Positions 1 to 9,373 are shown, numbered from the stretch's first letter. The stretch is 23,565 nucleotides of DNA from Hydnum rufescens UP504 (GCA_014904985.1 MU129216.1:1-23565); one strand, 5' to 3'. Notes: generated by a model from the sequence alone, not told the origin. Program-made: numbers and translations.

Positions 1-356
1 ACAACGCAGCAGAGCTCTTCGTCTCCCCGCCCTCGACACGTTACCCAACGCCCTACCTCTACGCGTCCAATCGGAATGTCTCGCCCCTCCCCGCGCAGAC
101 TGACCCGCTCGGGGACACCATCGCTATCTTCGCACTCGAACCCAAGCTGCATCTTGTCAGGCAAGTCCATACAGGCTTGCAGCAGCTCCGCGGCGTGAGC
201 CTCGGAGGCGAGGATGGCCAGTACGTTGCCGCGGCGGGGCTTGCAGGTGGAGGCATCGCGGTGTTCGAGCGTGTCGATGGGGGTGCGGATCTCAAACTCC
301 TGGCGCGCTATGATGGAGTAGGCTCGGAGAAAGTCTCTAGCTTTGTATGGACTTAG
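1..356 (+). CDS. Lactonase / YbhE-like seven-bladed beta-propeller protein, last exon (copy A, 5' end outside window)
   Basis: The open frame starts at base 3 and runs 117 codons to a TAG at 354-356 without interruption. It reads as the C-terminal blades of the fungal 'isomerase YbhE / lactonase' family (6-phosphogluconolactonase and carboxy-cis,cis-muconate cyclase relatives). Seen motifs include YLYASNR, GDTIAIF, GQYVAAAGLAGGG and a terminal SFVWT. Bases 1-164 are identical to the end of copy C (22642-22805); copy B at 15876-16358 is the same exon but diverged. Joining the exons of copy C to the tail of copy A gives an ancestral protein of 367 residues, a normal length for the family. Members act on lactones or muconate-type intermediates, but the substrate of this one is unknown. 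The 5' exons lie outside the window, so whether this copy is functional cannot be judged. Confidence 0.8.
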   Translation, partial: NAAELFVSPPSTRYPTPYLYASNRNVSPLPAQTDPLGDTIAIFALEPKLHLVRQVHTGLQQLRGVSLGGEDGQYVAAAGLAGGGIAVFERVDGGADLKLLARYDGVGSEKVSSFVWT

Positions 357-429
357 ACCAGGGGTTACGATAGTAAGAACCCTCGAACATGAATTGTTGC
401 AATTTGACTGAATGAATTCTTTCCGCGTC

Positions 430-1499
430 GTGTGCGGCAGTCTTCTCGCCAGAAGGCGCATATACGATCTTCAGCAAGTCAGGCGAGCATGCATTCCCGT
501 ATTAATACATCTTACATCCTTGCTCAGGGCTTCTCTACCAGAGTATGCACCACGATCCTATAGGTGGATTTCTCCCAAATTACAATTGATTCGTGACTCC
601 CTAGTCGAGTGTGCCATGGAGGCAATTTCACACGGGGAGCCATAATGGGTGTCCTGGAAAAGGACGGCGTCATTCTGGCAGTAGAAAAGAAAGTTACCGG
701 GAAATTGTCAGATGTTTCCATTGCCAAAGAAGGTGGATATGGCTGTAGCGGCGAGAACATCTTTCTTCTAAATAAGTGGGCCAACCACTTTTTCCTGGTT
801 TATCCAGACCCACTGAAACTCCCATTCTCTGTCCAGTAACGTTGTGGCCGGCGTGGCAGGTCTCACTGCAGATGCCAACTCTCTCATCAATTACGCACAA
901 TAAGCTGCTCAAAGCCATGTTTTCTCTTTCAATGAAGATATCCTCATAGAACAGCTTGCCCAATGGTTGTGTGATTTGAAGCAGGGCTACACTCAATATG
1001 GGGTCAGTCATTCATGCCCGCTTCTGTACCAATTCCGCCTTCTCACTTTGCTTTGCACATCCCTTCATCCACCACTAGGTCTTTGTCCATTCGGCTTATC
1101 ACTCTGATATGCAAGCTACAATCCACACTACCAATTCCAGCTGAGCCCCTCGGATCTATCAGGGAATTACAGTGGGTAGAAAGCAACATGCATCAATGTG
1201 AATAATCTCAAGCAGGAATGCAAGGATAGCTTGTCCATGGAAGAAGCTATCACTCTCATGATAAATATTATGAGCAAGACCATGGATTCCACCACACTCA
1301 GCATCAGGAAATGTATGCACTTCATTACCCATGATATGATATCCTTTGTCTAACATTTGCATTGTGTTCTTGCTGTTCAGTGGAATTCTTGATTCTCACA
1401 CTTGGTCCAATGACAAAACAACTGCTTGCAAAGATATACAAGTGAGCAGAGATTGATGCATTGTTGGCTACGCATGGGATTGAGAACATGGCAAGCTGA
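430..1499 (+). pseudogene. PRE9: 20S proteasome alpha subunit (PSMA4/Pre9 type), full-length intron-retaining pseudogene
   Basis: Pieces of one proteasome alpha subunit appear in order on the plus strand: FSPEG (443-457), AMEAISH (about 613-633), GVLEKDGVILAVEKKVTGK (about 647-700), VVAGVAGLTADANSLINYA (about 841-897), LCDLKQGYTQYG (to about 1002), then NPHYQFQL, SDLSGNYSG, KTMDSTTLS and AEIDALLATHGIENM, ending at a TGA at 1497-1499. The set matches PSMA4/Pre9 better than the other alpha subunits. It is dead: in-frame stops lie at 901-903, 1105-1107, 1177-1179 (where Trp is expected) and 1443-1445, and there are frameshifts, for example near 634. Introns are still visible (776-836 and about 1003-1078), so this is a decayed genomic duplicate and not a retrocopy. 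Parts between 1310 and 1420 are barely recognisable. Confidence 0.85.
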
Positions 1500-1737
1500 A
1501 ACAGTGTACAATATTTTATTTTATCTTTCCTTTTGTGAAATGAAAGAAGCTTGCTTTTATGAGGTATTACAGCTCTGACATTGGCCTAGTATCTGGCTAT
1601 AGTGAGTATGTTCACAGCTGATGAAACAAACAAAAGATGAGTAAAACAGGATATGGTGGTTGTTTCAAAAAAAGGGAAAATTATCAACTGAATGTGAATG
1701 GTATTTAAATGTTACAACTTCCTGAAACCACAAATAT
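1500..1737. other. AT-rich stretch without a recognisable gene
   Basis: This is the sequence between the proteasome pseudogene stop and the stop codon of the WD40 fragment. It is rich in A and T runs (for example near 1510-1530 and 1665-1685) and has no convincing open frame. It probably holds the decayed 3' flanks of the two convergent genes. Confidence 0.5.
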
Positions 1738-3378
1738 CTACTTCCCCACTTCTTGACACTCTGCCCACTCCCTGCCACACTTGAGGGGCCGAAAATCAAT
1801 CCGGGTGGTATTTGGGTTTCCTATGGCATGGCGGTGAGGGTGCTCAAGGGATGCATGGTAGGCAGCAGGGACCCAAAGAATAAGCTCATCACTGGGTCCC
1901 AAAATCCACCCATCCTCAACTTGAAATGGGGATGGGGGCAATGGAAATAGGTGAGTGGGGTATAAGGGGCTGTGTTTGGGTTGTGCAGGCAGCAACCATG
2001 AAATTTTGGCATTCAATACTGTGTAGGATGAAGCAATGCAGTTGCCATCATGAAAGAAAGTAATGGACCAGATGCCATTACCATGCCCTGGACTTGGCTG
2101 GCCAATAGATGCCCCTGTCTCCACATTCCACAGTTGGATGGTCTTGTCTGAGGAGCTGGAAGCAATCTGTTTCCCATCAGGTGAGAAAGCAATTGACCAG
2201 ACAGGAGTATGCCCCTCCATTGGCTGCCAAATGCTTGCACCTGTCTCCACATTCCATAGGTGTATGGTCCTGTCCCAGGAGCCAGAAGCAATTTTCTTGC
2301 CATCAGGTGAGAAAGCAATGGACTTGACTCCACCATCATGCCCCTTCATTGGCTGGCCAATGCTCACACCTGTCTCTGCATTCCAGAGTTGTATGGTATT
2401 ATCCTCTGAGCCAGAAGCAATCTTCTTGCCATCAGGTGAGAAAGCAATGGCATAGATGGCATCATGCCCCTTCATTGGCCTACCAATGCTGGCACCTGGC
2501 TCCACATTCCAGAGTTGTATGATCCCATCCTGGGAGCCAGAAGCAATCTGCTTGCCATCAGGTGAGAAACCAATGGACAGGATGTTCCCATCATACCCCT
2601 CCATTGGCTGGCCAATGCTTGCACCAGTCTCTACATTCCAGAGTTGTATGGTTCTGGCTGAGCTGGAAGCAATTTTCTTGCCATCAGGTGAGAAAGCAAT
2701 GCACCAGATGACACCATCCTGCCCCTTCATTGGCTGACCAATGCTGACACCTGTCTCCACATTCCAGAGTTGTATGGTTCCATCCTTGGCACCAGAAGCC
2801 ACCCACTTTCCATCAGGTGAGAAAGCAACAGACTCAATGTTGTCATGATGCCCTCTGATTGGCTCACCAATGCCCACATTCATTCCCACATTCCAAAGTT
2901 GTACACTTGCATCATAGGAGCCAGAGGCAATCTTCTGGCCATCAGGGGAGAAAGTGATGGATGTGATGAAGTCCTTGTGCCCCATCATTGGCTGACCAAC
3001 ACTGGCACCTGTCTCCACATTCCAGAGTTGTATGGTCCAGTCTGAGGGGGAGCCAGAAGCAATCTGCTTCCCATCAGGAGATAATGCAGTGGCTGTGCTG
3101 TACCTGATATGCCTTCCCATTGGCTGCCTGATGTTTGCACCTGTCTCCACACTCCAGAGTTGTAGGATTTTAACTGAGGAGCCAGAAGCAGTGTGCTTGC
3201 CACCAGGTGAGAAAGCAAGTGACAAGATGGCATCCTCATGCCCCTTCATTGGCTGACCAATGCTGGCACCTGTTCCCACATTCCAGAGTTGTATGGCCTT
3301 GTCATCAGAGCCAGAGGCAATCTGCTTCCCATCAGGTGAGAAAGCAAGTGACAAGATGGCATCATCATGCCCCTCCAT
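1738..3378 (-). CDS. WD40-repeat C-terminal part of an NLR (STAND)-like protein, 5' end removed by the copia insertion
   Basis: A single 546-codon frame holds ten complete WD40 repeats of 42-44 residues plus a degenerate eleventh. Typical repeat signatures are FSPDGK, IASGS and TIQLWNVETGASIGQP. After the propeller comes a tail with GWILGPSDELILWVP and, later, WAECQ, which matches the tail I know from basidiomycete NACHT-WD40 proteins. The first ATG is two bases from the copia LTR edge at 3381, so it is almost surely not the native start; the frame is the remnant of a longer protein whose N-terminal and NACHT parts were upstream. In such proteins the propeller is thought to sense ligands and the NACHT to oligomerise. 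The frame is still open, but without its front it is probably non-functional. Whether it once belonged to the NACHT fragment at 11531-13409 cannot be shown. Confidence 0.8.
   Translation of the reverse strand: MEGHDDAILSLAFSPDGKQIASGSDDKAIQLWNVGTGASIGQPMKGHEDAILSLAFSPGGKHTASGSSVKILQLWSVETGANIRQPMGRHIRYSTATALSPDGKQIASGSPSDWTIQLWNVETGASVGQPMMGHKDFITSITFSPDGQKIASGSYDASVQLWNVGMNVGIGEPIRGHHDNIESVAFSPDGKWVASGAKDGTIQLWNVETGVSIGQPMKGQDGVIWCIAFSPDGKKIASSSARTIQLWNVETGASIGQPMEGYDGNILSIGFSPDGKQIASGSQDGIIQLWNVEPGASIGRPMKGHDAIYAIAFSPDGKKIASGSEDNTIQLWNAETGVSIGQPMKGHDGGVKSIAFSPDGKKIASGSWDRTIHLWNVETGASIWQPMEGHTPVWSIAFSPDGKQIASSSSDKTIQLWNVETGASIGQPSPGHGNGIWSITFFHDGNCIASSYTVLNAKISWLLPAQPKHSPLYPTHLFPLPPSPFQVEDGWILGPSDELILWVPAAYHASLEHPHRHAIGNPNTTRIDFRPLKCGREWAECQEVGK
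2095..3378 (-). repeat. Array of ten ~129-bp tandem coding repeats (WD40 units)
   Basis: Each unit encodes one WD40 blade of 42-44 residues, starting with an M(E/K)GH-like motif and ending in IGQP. At DNA level the units share long stretches, for example the bases encoding FSPDGKQIASGS and QLWNVETG, while the positions just after the GH and around the SGS-D turn vary. This pattern of near-identical units with variable surface positions is the one known from fungal HET-E/HET-D-type propellers. Confidence 0.85.
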
Positions 3379-3380
3379 AG

Positions 3381-3755
3381 TGTGAGGCTACGGATGAGAA
3401 TGTATTTCCCCTGATGACTAAGCAGACGTGAGCGGATTCGATAGACCGGAGAGCCCTAGTTGCTTGGGTGAATTAGCAGGAAGGATATTATTATTAGAGT
3501 CCTTAGATCTGTAGGCGAGCTCAAGCTCGCCCTTTTATACTGTGTACAGGATATTAAAGAAACTACATGAGAATAGTAGAATGTTCGGGTACTATACTAC
3601 TGGCATCAACAAGAAGGATACAGAATGTTCTCTTAGGTATATTATTACCATAAGAGGGTGGTAGAGGAGTCGCGCTTGATACGGCGTTAAGTCCATATAG
3701 GGGTATTGCCACTTCGGGCTGATTACATAATTAACTCTTTATTTTTATTCCAACA
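3381..3755 (-). repeat. 3' LTR of the copia element
   Basis: Direct copy of 9391-9765. Read on the minus strand it begins TGTTGGAATAAAAATAAAGA and ends GTAGCCTCACA. It abuts the truncated WD40 frame at 3378. Confidence 0.93.
3514..3543 (-). promoter_or_regulatory. LTR TATA box with an adjoining hairpin
   Basis: On the minus strand CAGTATAAAAGGGC (3530-3543) is a good TATA box. It is followed at once by the inverted repeat GGCGAGCT/AGCTCGCC (3514-3531), which could form an 8-bp palindrome or a 7-bp stem with a TTGA loop near the expected transcript start. The same arrangement is unchanged in the other LTR at 9524-9553. Confidence 0.55.
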
Positions 3756-3767
3756 CTCCCCCTCAAG
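3756..3767 (-). other. Polypurine tract (plus-strand primer) of the copia element
   Basis: The minus strand reads CTTGAGGGGGAG immediately before the 3' LTR start TGTTGG. The purine run overlaps the TGA stop codon of the pol frame (3763-3765). Confidence 0.85.
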
Positions 3768-4385
3768 TGCGACACAGTCCAAGTCCAGCAACATGGCGGT
3801 CCGACCTTGCACCCGCGAGTGCTTTCGTAAGTATATCGGCTGTCATGTGCTCCGTAGGGCAGTAAACAAAATTAAATGATCCGTCTTTAATGGTCTGGCG
3901 GATAAAGTGAAATCGGATATCAATGTGCTTTGTTCGGGCGTGATAATTATCACCCATAGCGAGTTTTAGTGCGGCCTGATTGTCGCAATAGAGAATCGTA
4001 GGTTTAAGGGAAAAATGGAATAATTCGGCAATTAGGCTTCGTAGCCATATGCCCTCTTTTGCCGCATGAGTTGCGGCGACGTATTCTGCCTCGGCAGTTG
4101 ATAGGGTAATGAGTTCTTGTTTTCTTGAACTCCATGAGACAGTTCCACCATTAATTAGATACGCATATCCGGAGATCGTGCGTCTATGGTCTTGTGTGGC
4201 CCCATCGGCATCTGTAAAACTGAGTAGATCGTGTGGCTCAGTGCCATATACGAGATTATATTGTTTCGTTCCGGCTAAGTATCGTATAACCCGTTTAACT
4301 GCCTCCCAATGTATTGGTCCCGGATTATCAAGGAATTGGGATAATGTGGATACAGCGAAAGAGATGTCCAGCCTTGTGGCCACAG
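3763..4385 (-). pseudogene. Copia pol, RNase H region and C-terminus
   Basis: This frame continues the reverse transcriptase/RNase H after the nested solo LTR. It starts with SVATRLDISFAVSTLSQF, followed by the RNase H motifs FTDAD, STAEAEYVA and CDNQAALKLA, and finishes with the usual ADILTKAL tail. The stop codon lies inside the polypurine tract. The frame itself is open, but it is cut from its front half by the insertion at 4390-5747, so the polyprotein cannot be made in one piece. Confidence 0.9.
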
Positions 4386-4389
4386 ATGC

Positions 4390-5747
4390 TGTTGGAGGGA
4401 TAAAATCCCACTACGTACATACCTCATCCGGGCCCAACTACCTCCTCAAACGAATCCATATTTCTGTATTTCTCGCGTATCCACACTCGTTATTCCTCTG
4501 GCCATCAAATAGTATGGATTCACATCCCAGGATCCGTGGTCCTTTATACTTTTCCTCCACCCTATATACGAGACAATTATTTGTCCGTCCTTGGCACTTC
4601 AACAGGCCATCTAAATTGTACTTATTTCCAAGCCAGTTCAACCAGGCTAAAGCAATTCAACTTGCTTACTTTCGTCCACCTATTGTATCACTATTGGCGT
4701 ATCCAAATGCCTCAAGGGCGGTATTTGACCTTGGATTACGTAACACGACTCCCACTTTGACTCGCGGACTTGTCACATGTGGAATAGGGGCTATTCCAAT
4801 ACTCTCAAGGAGTATTTCGCGAATATCTCCACCAATTTCGATCGGATCGACTCGGCAAGACAGCACCCAGAAAGCTACGATTAATACCTGTCTAACGGTA
4901 CCACACACACGTTTATCGGATGAGAACTGCATCCTCCAGATCGACTTTACCTCATGTTCCACACTATTCTTCAGTATTTCGCGAATAACTCCATCAGTTT
5001 TGATCCGATTCGTTCGAAACGATCACCCCTGGAAAGACGCTGAAAATCCGCATCGAACAGTACCAAGGGAAAAACGAGCGGATAAGAACTCGGCATTCTG
5101 TAATTTAGTCTCCCCATGGCTCATTTCACTTTTACCTCCGCTTTTCTGATTACTAAAGGCAATTATGGTTCCGGCACCTTATGTCCGATGGAGGGTACAT
5201 CTAGGGCAACCAGTTCCACCTTTCCCCAAGGGATTTTGTTCAGTAGGAGAGGAGGAATACCTTGGTTAAGCCATATTCCCCTATTCTGACTTGTTAATTG
5301 AATATCTCCTTCAGTTTTGAAGCTTTTGACTTTATTTCTTTTTCATCATTTTCGCCTTAATCCCACCTTTCCGCCGGTTACCATAGCATTTTTCTGTGAT
5401 GTATATTAAGTGCAGGAGATGCGAATTTCTATCGTCTTTCCCCCCATCCCCAGTTGAAAAGCTAGTTGAACTGCTGCTGGTGTCAGGGTAAATTCCAAAA
5501 CTCAACCCCCACTAATCACACTTCTGATAGGCTCTCAAGAGGAGGACCTAGAGTGTGATCCTCTGATTTAACAACCCCTTCATTTATTGTCTGGATAGGC
5601 TCCGTCTATACAGGACAATTCTACCCGTCCAAAGACCCTTCCTTCCCTCGGACCCTAACGTTCGGATTGGCCCCGTGATCCCCCTTCTTTGTCCTCGTTT
5701 CCATTTCACGGACTGTAGCTGGTTTCTTCCACAGTTTCCTGCTTACA
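4390..5747 (+). mobile_element. Solo LTR (1358 bp) of a second retrotransposon, nested in the copia reverse transcriptase
   Basis: On the plus strand the block begins TGTTGGAGGGATAAAATCCC and ends TTACA, the TG...CA ends of an LTR. It is flanked by ATGC (4386-4389) and ACGC (5748-5751), a 4-bp target duplication with one transition. Removing the block and one flank restores the continuous reverse transcriptase reading ...GSLMYA-SVATR..., which fixes the insertion point. No gag or pol motif is seen inside, so it is best explained as a solo LTR left after LTR-LTR recombination. TATA-like sequences lie near 4540 and 4562. The element's family cannot be named. Confidence 0.75.
4803..5335. repeat. 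Diverged direct repeats inside the solo LTR
   Basis: A unit containing AGTATTTCGCGAATA followed by (T)CTCCA and a TTT-GATC stretch occurs near 4808-4855 and 4976-5015. A weaker third copy containing GAATATCTCCTTCAGTTTTG lies near 5300-5325. The first two copies are about 168 bp apart. Short repeated blocks of this kind are common in LTR promoter regions. Confidence 0.5.
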
Positions 5748-5751
5748 ACGC

Positions 5752-6820
5752 ATACATAAGGCTTCCTATAGCCTCGTGATAAGGGGTACGCCTCATCCGT
5801 TCAATATCCGCAGGATTATTTTCATTATCAATTTGGGCATATGTAGCTCCTGGTTCCATTGGAGTGTTAACGGATTTTGCATCACCGAGGGAGAATCGGG
5901 TAACTATTGAGTTGATATATGACGTTTGGGATAATCGGATTGTCCGTAGATCACGGTCTCGTTTGACTTTAATTCCTAATAGCCAATGTAGTGGCCCTAG
6001 GTCCGTAATGGCATATTTTTCATTGATTTTTCTTTTGTATTCATCAAGTAATTTTCTTGATGCGCCGGTGAATGTACAATCGTTGACATGAATCGCCAAT
6101 ATTAATTTCTCTCCATTTGTTTGTATATGGAAAACACCGGGGTCGGCATGACTTGCGCTAAATCCGAGATCACTAAGCGCCCGTGAAAGCGAGTCATACC
6201 ATCGTCTTCCGGCTTGTTTAAGACCGTAGAGTGTCTTTCGTAATCGCAGAATAGTGTTCTTCCCATGAGGTTTATATTCAGGGGGAAATTGCATGTATAT
6301 CTCTTCGTCTGTGTCTAATTCACCATTTAGGTAAGCGCCATTAAAGTCAATGAATCGATTTCCCAGTCTTTCTCCGCGGCCATTGCAATAATCGTGTGGA
6401 AACTGGCAAGTCATGCCACCGGGGAATAGGTTTCGTAGTAATCAACACTGTATATTTGAGTAAATCCACGGCTACGAGCTGTGCCTTGTATTTTTGGATA
6501 GTACCATCGGCTTTTCATTTTATTTTGAATACAAGCTTGCAGTCGACAATATTTTTGCCCTGTGGCCGCGGCACTTCCTCCCAGGTTCCGGCATCTTTAA
6601 CAGTTTTGAGTTCTATGTCAATGGCCTCCTTCCATTTTGGCCAATCTGTTCTTAATTTGGCCTCCTCCAAGGACTTGGGATCGCCGTCAATGTCTTGTAT
6701 TGCCCTGTAGACAGTGTCATCGAATTCCATGTGATACACGGCGTCATTTGCAAGATTTACTTCAGGGGTGGCAGTGCTCCCCCTGACGCCGGGTATTTTA
6801 TTATCTGGTTTGGAATTCAT
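5752..6820 (-). pseudogene. Copia pol, reverse transcriptase region
   Basis: The N-terminal part (6515-6820) reads through WPKWKEAID, GTWEEV and KLVFKIK, and the core (5752-6414) through DFNGAYLNGEL, LYGLKQAGRRWYDSL and LGPLHWLLGIKV, all typical of copia reverse transcriptase. It is broken several ways. TGA stops at 6515-6517 and 6411-6413 sit where arginine is expected. One base is missing near 6463 and another near 6356, each shifting the frame. The catalytic V-D-D motif reads V-N-D (Asn codon at 6082-6084), so the polymerase would be inactive even if translated. The domain is then interrupted after GSLMYA by the nested solo LTR. Confidence 0.9.
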
Positions 6821-8481
6821 ATACCCATGTACTGTACCTTCGCCCTGTTCAAGGCATTGTACATACTGCGAGGGTTTTGGGACACGTTCTGAACATCACT
6901 CGGGTTCAGCGGGCTGGGTCTTTTTCGGCGCGGGAGGGGTTTCTAATGGAATATAGGGGCGAATGGGGGTAGATGGTCCAGATTTAATGCTTTTTTCGTC
7001 ATCTGAGCCATTAGGGTCAGTATGGGCAGTTTCCTGATCTGGATTTATATAGGGGGTGGAGGATATGGCATTTTGCCTCAAGGTCGAGCCAGGCATATCA
7101 AATGGAATTTCGATTGTCGGTGTCACAAACTTGACATTTCATTCGACGGAAATCTTATTCCGTCCCTTCCAATAAATTCTATGGGCATGGGGGCTGTCAT
7201 TATCATAGCCCACCCAAAATGCCTCATTTGCCCGTTTGTCCAATTTGGATCCTGAATCATTATGGACCCAGACTCATTGGCCCCATTCAGGAACACTTCC
7301 TAAATTCAGTTTTTCTTTTGTGAGTCGTTCAAGCGGGGTCATGTTCCCTAAAACCCGTGTGGAAGTACGGTTCTTGAGCCACATGGCCCAATTCACTGCC
7401 TCCCCCCACAGATTTTTGGGTAATCCGGATTGATGCAACATAGCGCGGGTTCGCTCAAGGATTCTTCTATTTAGGGACTCGGCAACTCCATTATGTTGTG
7501 GAGTATCGTGTGTAGTTAATCGTCGTTCTGTCCCCTGATTACGTAAGAATGTGCCGAATGCAGTACTCGTATATTTGCCCCCGCGGTCAGACCGAAGTCT
7601 TTTAATTTGAACTCCATGTTGGGTTTTTGCCCATGCTACAAAGTCTTTGTATGCATTAAAGGCCTCGTCTTTTGTCCGTATGACCTGAATTTTTGTATAT
7701 CGCGTCGCGTCATCCGTAAATGTTATGTAATATGGTCGCCCGCCTAGCGAATTAATGGGGGATGGCCCCCAGACGTCCATATGTATTTCTTCCCCAAAGG
7801 AAGATGCAAGGGGTGCTGTTCTTTCCTTTTTTATTATTTTCCTTGTGGCCTTTCCATACTCGCATGAGTCACAGGAAAATCTGTAATGTCATCCACGAGT
7901 TTAATACCCTGGATAACATTATTTTTGACAAGGGAACGGATTGAGTCAATTGAGATGTGGCCCAACCTCCGATGAAGCTCCGAGAGCTTAATTGTTTCGT
8001 CCCGGCACTAGCAGCCACATTGGCATGCTCAACTTTATATAGGCCATTATTGCCTACTGGAATTTCCCCAATAATTATGCCTTTGGGATTCTTTATTTTG
8101 CACGAGGTTCCGTCAAATAAGACCCTGTGACCTGCTTTCATAATCCGATTAATTGAGACGACGGTGAGTCCCATTTCTGGAGCATGTAGGGCGTCACGTA
8201 ATATAACCGGGGTGAATTTCCCGCCATTTGGCACTTGTATTTTTAAATCACCAGTGCCAATAGCATAAAATATTCGTTTGTTGGCCGCGGTAATTGGGCG
8301 AGGGTCAATAGAGCGATAGTTAATGAATTGCTCTTTGTACGGCGACATATGCCTTGTTGCCCCTGAGTCGTATAATTCGGTGTAAATAGGGGAATTTATT
8401 TGTGTATTCGTCGTGGCCACGGTATTCATCTCTGGCCTCGTGGCCTCAATTACAGCCCATGCCTCAACGATCGGCATGCTC
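6821..8481 (-). pseudogene. Copia pol, protease and integrase region
   Basis: The aspartic protease motif DSGATRHMS lies at about 8346-8369. The integrase zinc-binding part (RRLGH...CDSCEYGK) spans about 7860-7975 but is split by frameshifts. The integrase core at 7274-7780 shows the catalytic triad: D in MDVWG (7775-7777), D in RSDRGGKY (7586-7588) and E in NGVAESLNRR (7478-7480), with 35 residues between the second D and the E. The integrase C-terminal part (NEAFWVGYD, HRIYW) and the acidic linker follow. TGA stops at 7274-7276 and 6896-6898 again replace expected arginines. An extra base near 8477 separates this frame from gag. Confidence 0.9.
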
Positions 8482-9307
8482 TGTGGCCGTGGCTGTGCTT
8501 TCCTTTGCACCCGCCCTGGGATTTGTGGACCACTGTGGCCCCTGTCCCTCCTTTCCTCCCCCTTTCGCCCAACAGTCTGCTTTATAATGCCCTTTCCTGT
8601 GGCAATTAAAGCACTCCACATTCTTCCCAGCCTTCCTTCTCTGGCCATTAGAGTAAAATGCCTCTTCACTATTATTAGATTTCCCTTTTCCTTTCTTTAG
8701 GGATCGTCGGTCGTACTCGTCTGTCACGAGTCGAATTACTAGGGTGGGGGTAATGGACTTGCCGCTAAGATCCGCTGCGGCCATAATTGAATTTATCGTA
8801 TTATCGTATGAATCCGGGAGTGATCCCAACAATGTATTTCCGTATTCTTCGTCTGTAATTGTGGCCCCCATGGCCGCCAATTGCTCTTTTAGATCCGCGA
8901 GTTTATCGAAATGCGCCTGGACATCGTCGTCTGCGCCACAGCGTGTATTTTGTAATCGTTTACGTAAGTCGACCAAAATTAATTTAGATCGCCCTTTCGT
9001 ACAAGGCCCGGAGCTGTTCCCACACCTCCTTTGCCTTCAATCCGGCCTTAATCTGGCCGAACACCATATCTGGGACCGAGCCTGCCACTAGTTGCTTTAC
9101 CATGGCCTCGTCCCTTCTCCATCTTGCTTCCGGCGTAAGCCCGTCAACCGTACCGGCCCCGGAATAATCTGACGTAATCGTGTCATTCGAAAGGTGCTCG
9201 AGTAGCCCCTTGGCGTCCAGAGCCCACATAATTCGGTCACGGTACGTGACCCAATTGGCCCCGTCTGCTGCTAATTTCGTTATCCTGATCTTGAATTCGT
9301 CGCTCAT
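8464..9307 (-). pseudogene. Copia gag (capsid and nucleocapsid) with one frameshift
   Basis: The frame opens with MSDEFKIRI at 9307, 84 bases inside the 5' LTR edge, and reads a copia-type capsid (KLAADGANWVTYRDRI, WEQLRALYE). One extra A near 8990 shifts the frame; the rest continues at 8464-8984 with VDLRKRLQN and DEEYGNTLLGSLP. A zinc knuckle of the form C-x2-C-x4-H-x4-C (CFNCHRKGHYKADC) lies at 8572-8613 and would bind the element RNA. Apart from the frameshift the protein is well preserved. Confidence 0.9.
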
Positions 9308-9373
9308 AGCTGTAAGGTGTTACGGGTAGTGTCAAAGATATAGGGGTAAATGATTTTTATTATAGGAGCAGCG

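Noticed and set aside
1159..1362. 67-codon minus-strand frame
   Set aside because: It is antisense to the proteasome pseudogene, which explains the plus strand here residue by residue.
1753..3256. Several plus-strand frames opposite the WD40 array
   Set aside because: They are repeated shadows of the WD40 codons on the other strand.
2095..3378. Regular ~129-bp repeats as a CRISPR or satellite array
   Set aside because: The units are adjacent coding WD40 blades in one open frame with no spacers.
4109..5149. 346-codon plus-strand open frame
   Set aside because: It runs antisense through the copia RNase H and straight into the nested solo LTR, and shows no motif; the minus-strand RNase H explains the first part.
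4390..5747. The pol interruption as a spliceosomal intron (it can be read GT...AG on the minus strand)
   Set aside because: Splicing at those sites would break the frame, while the TG...CA ends and 4-bp flanking duplication restore it on excision.
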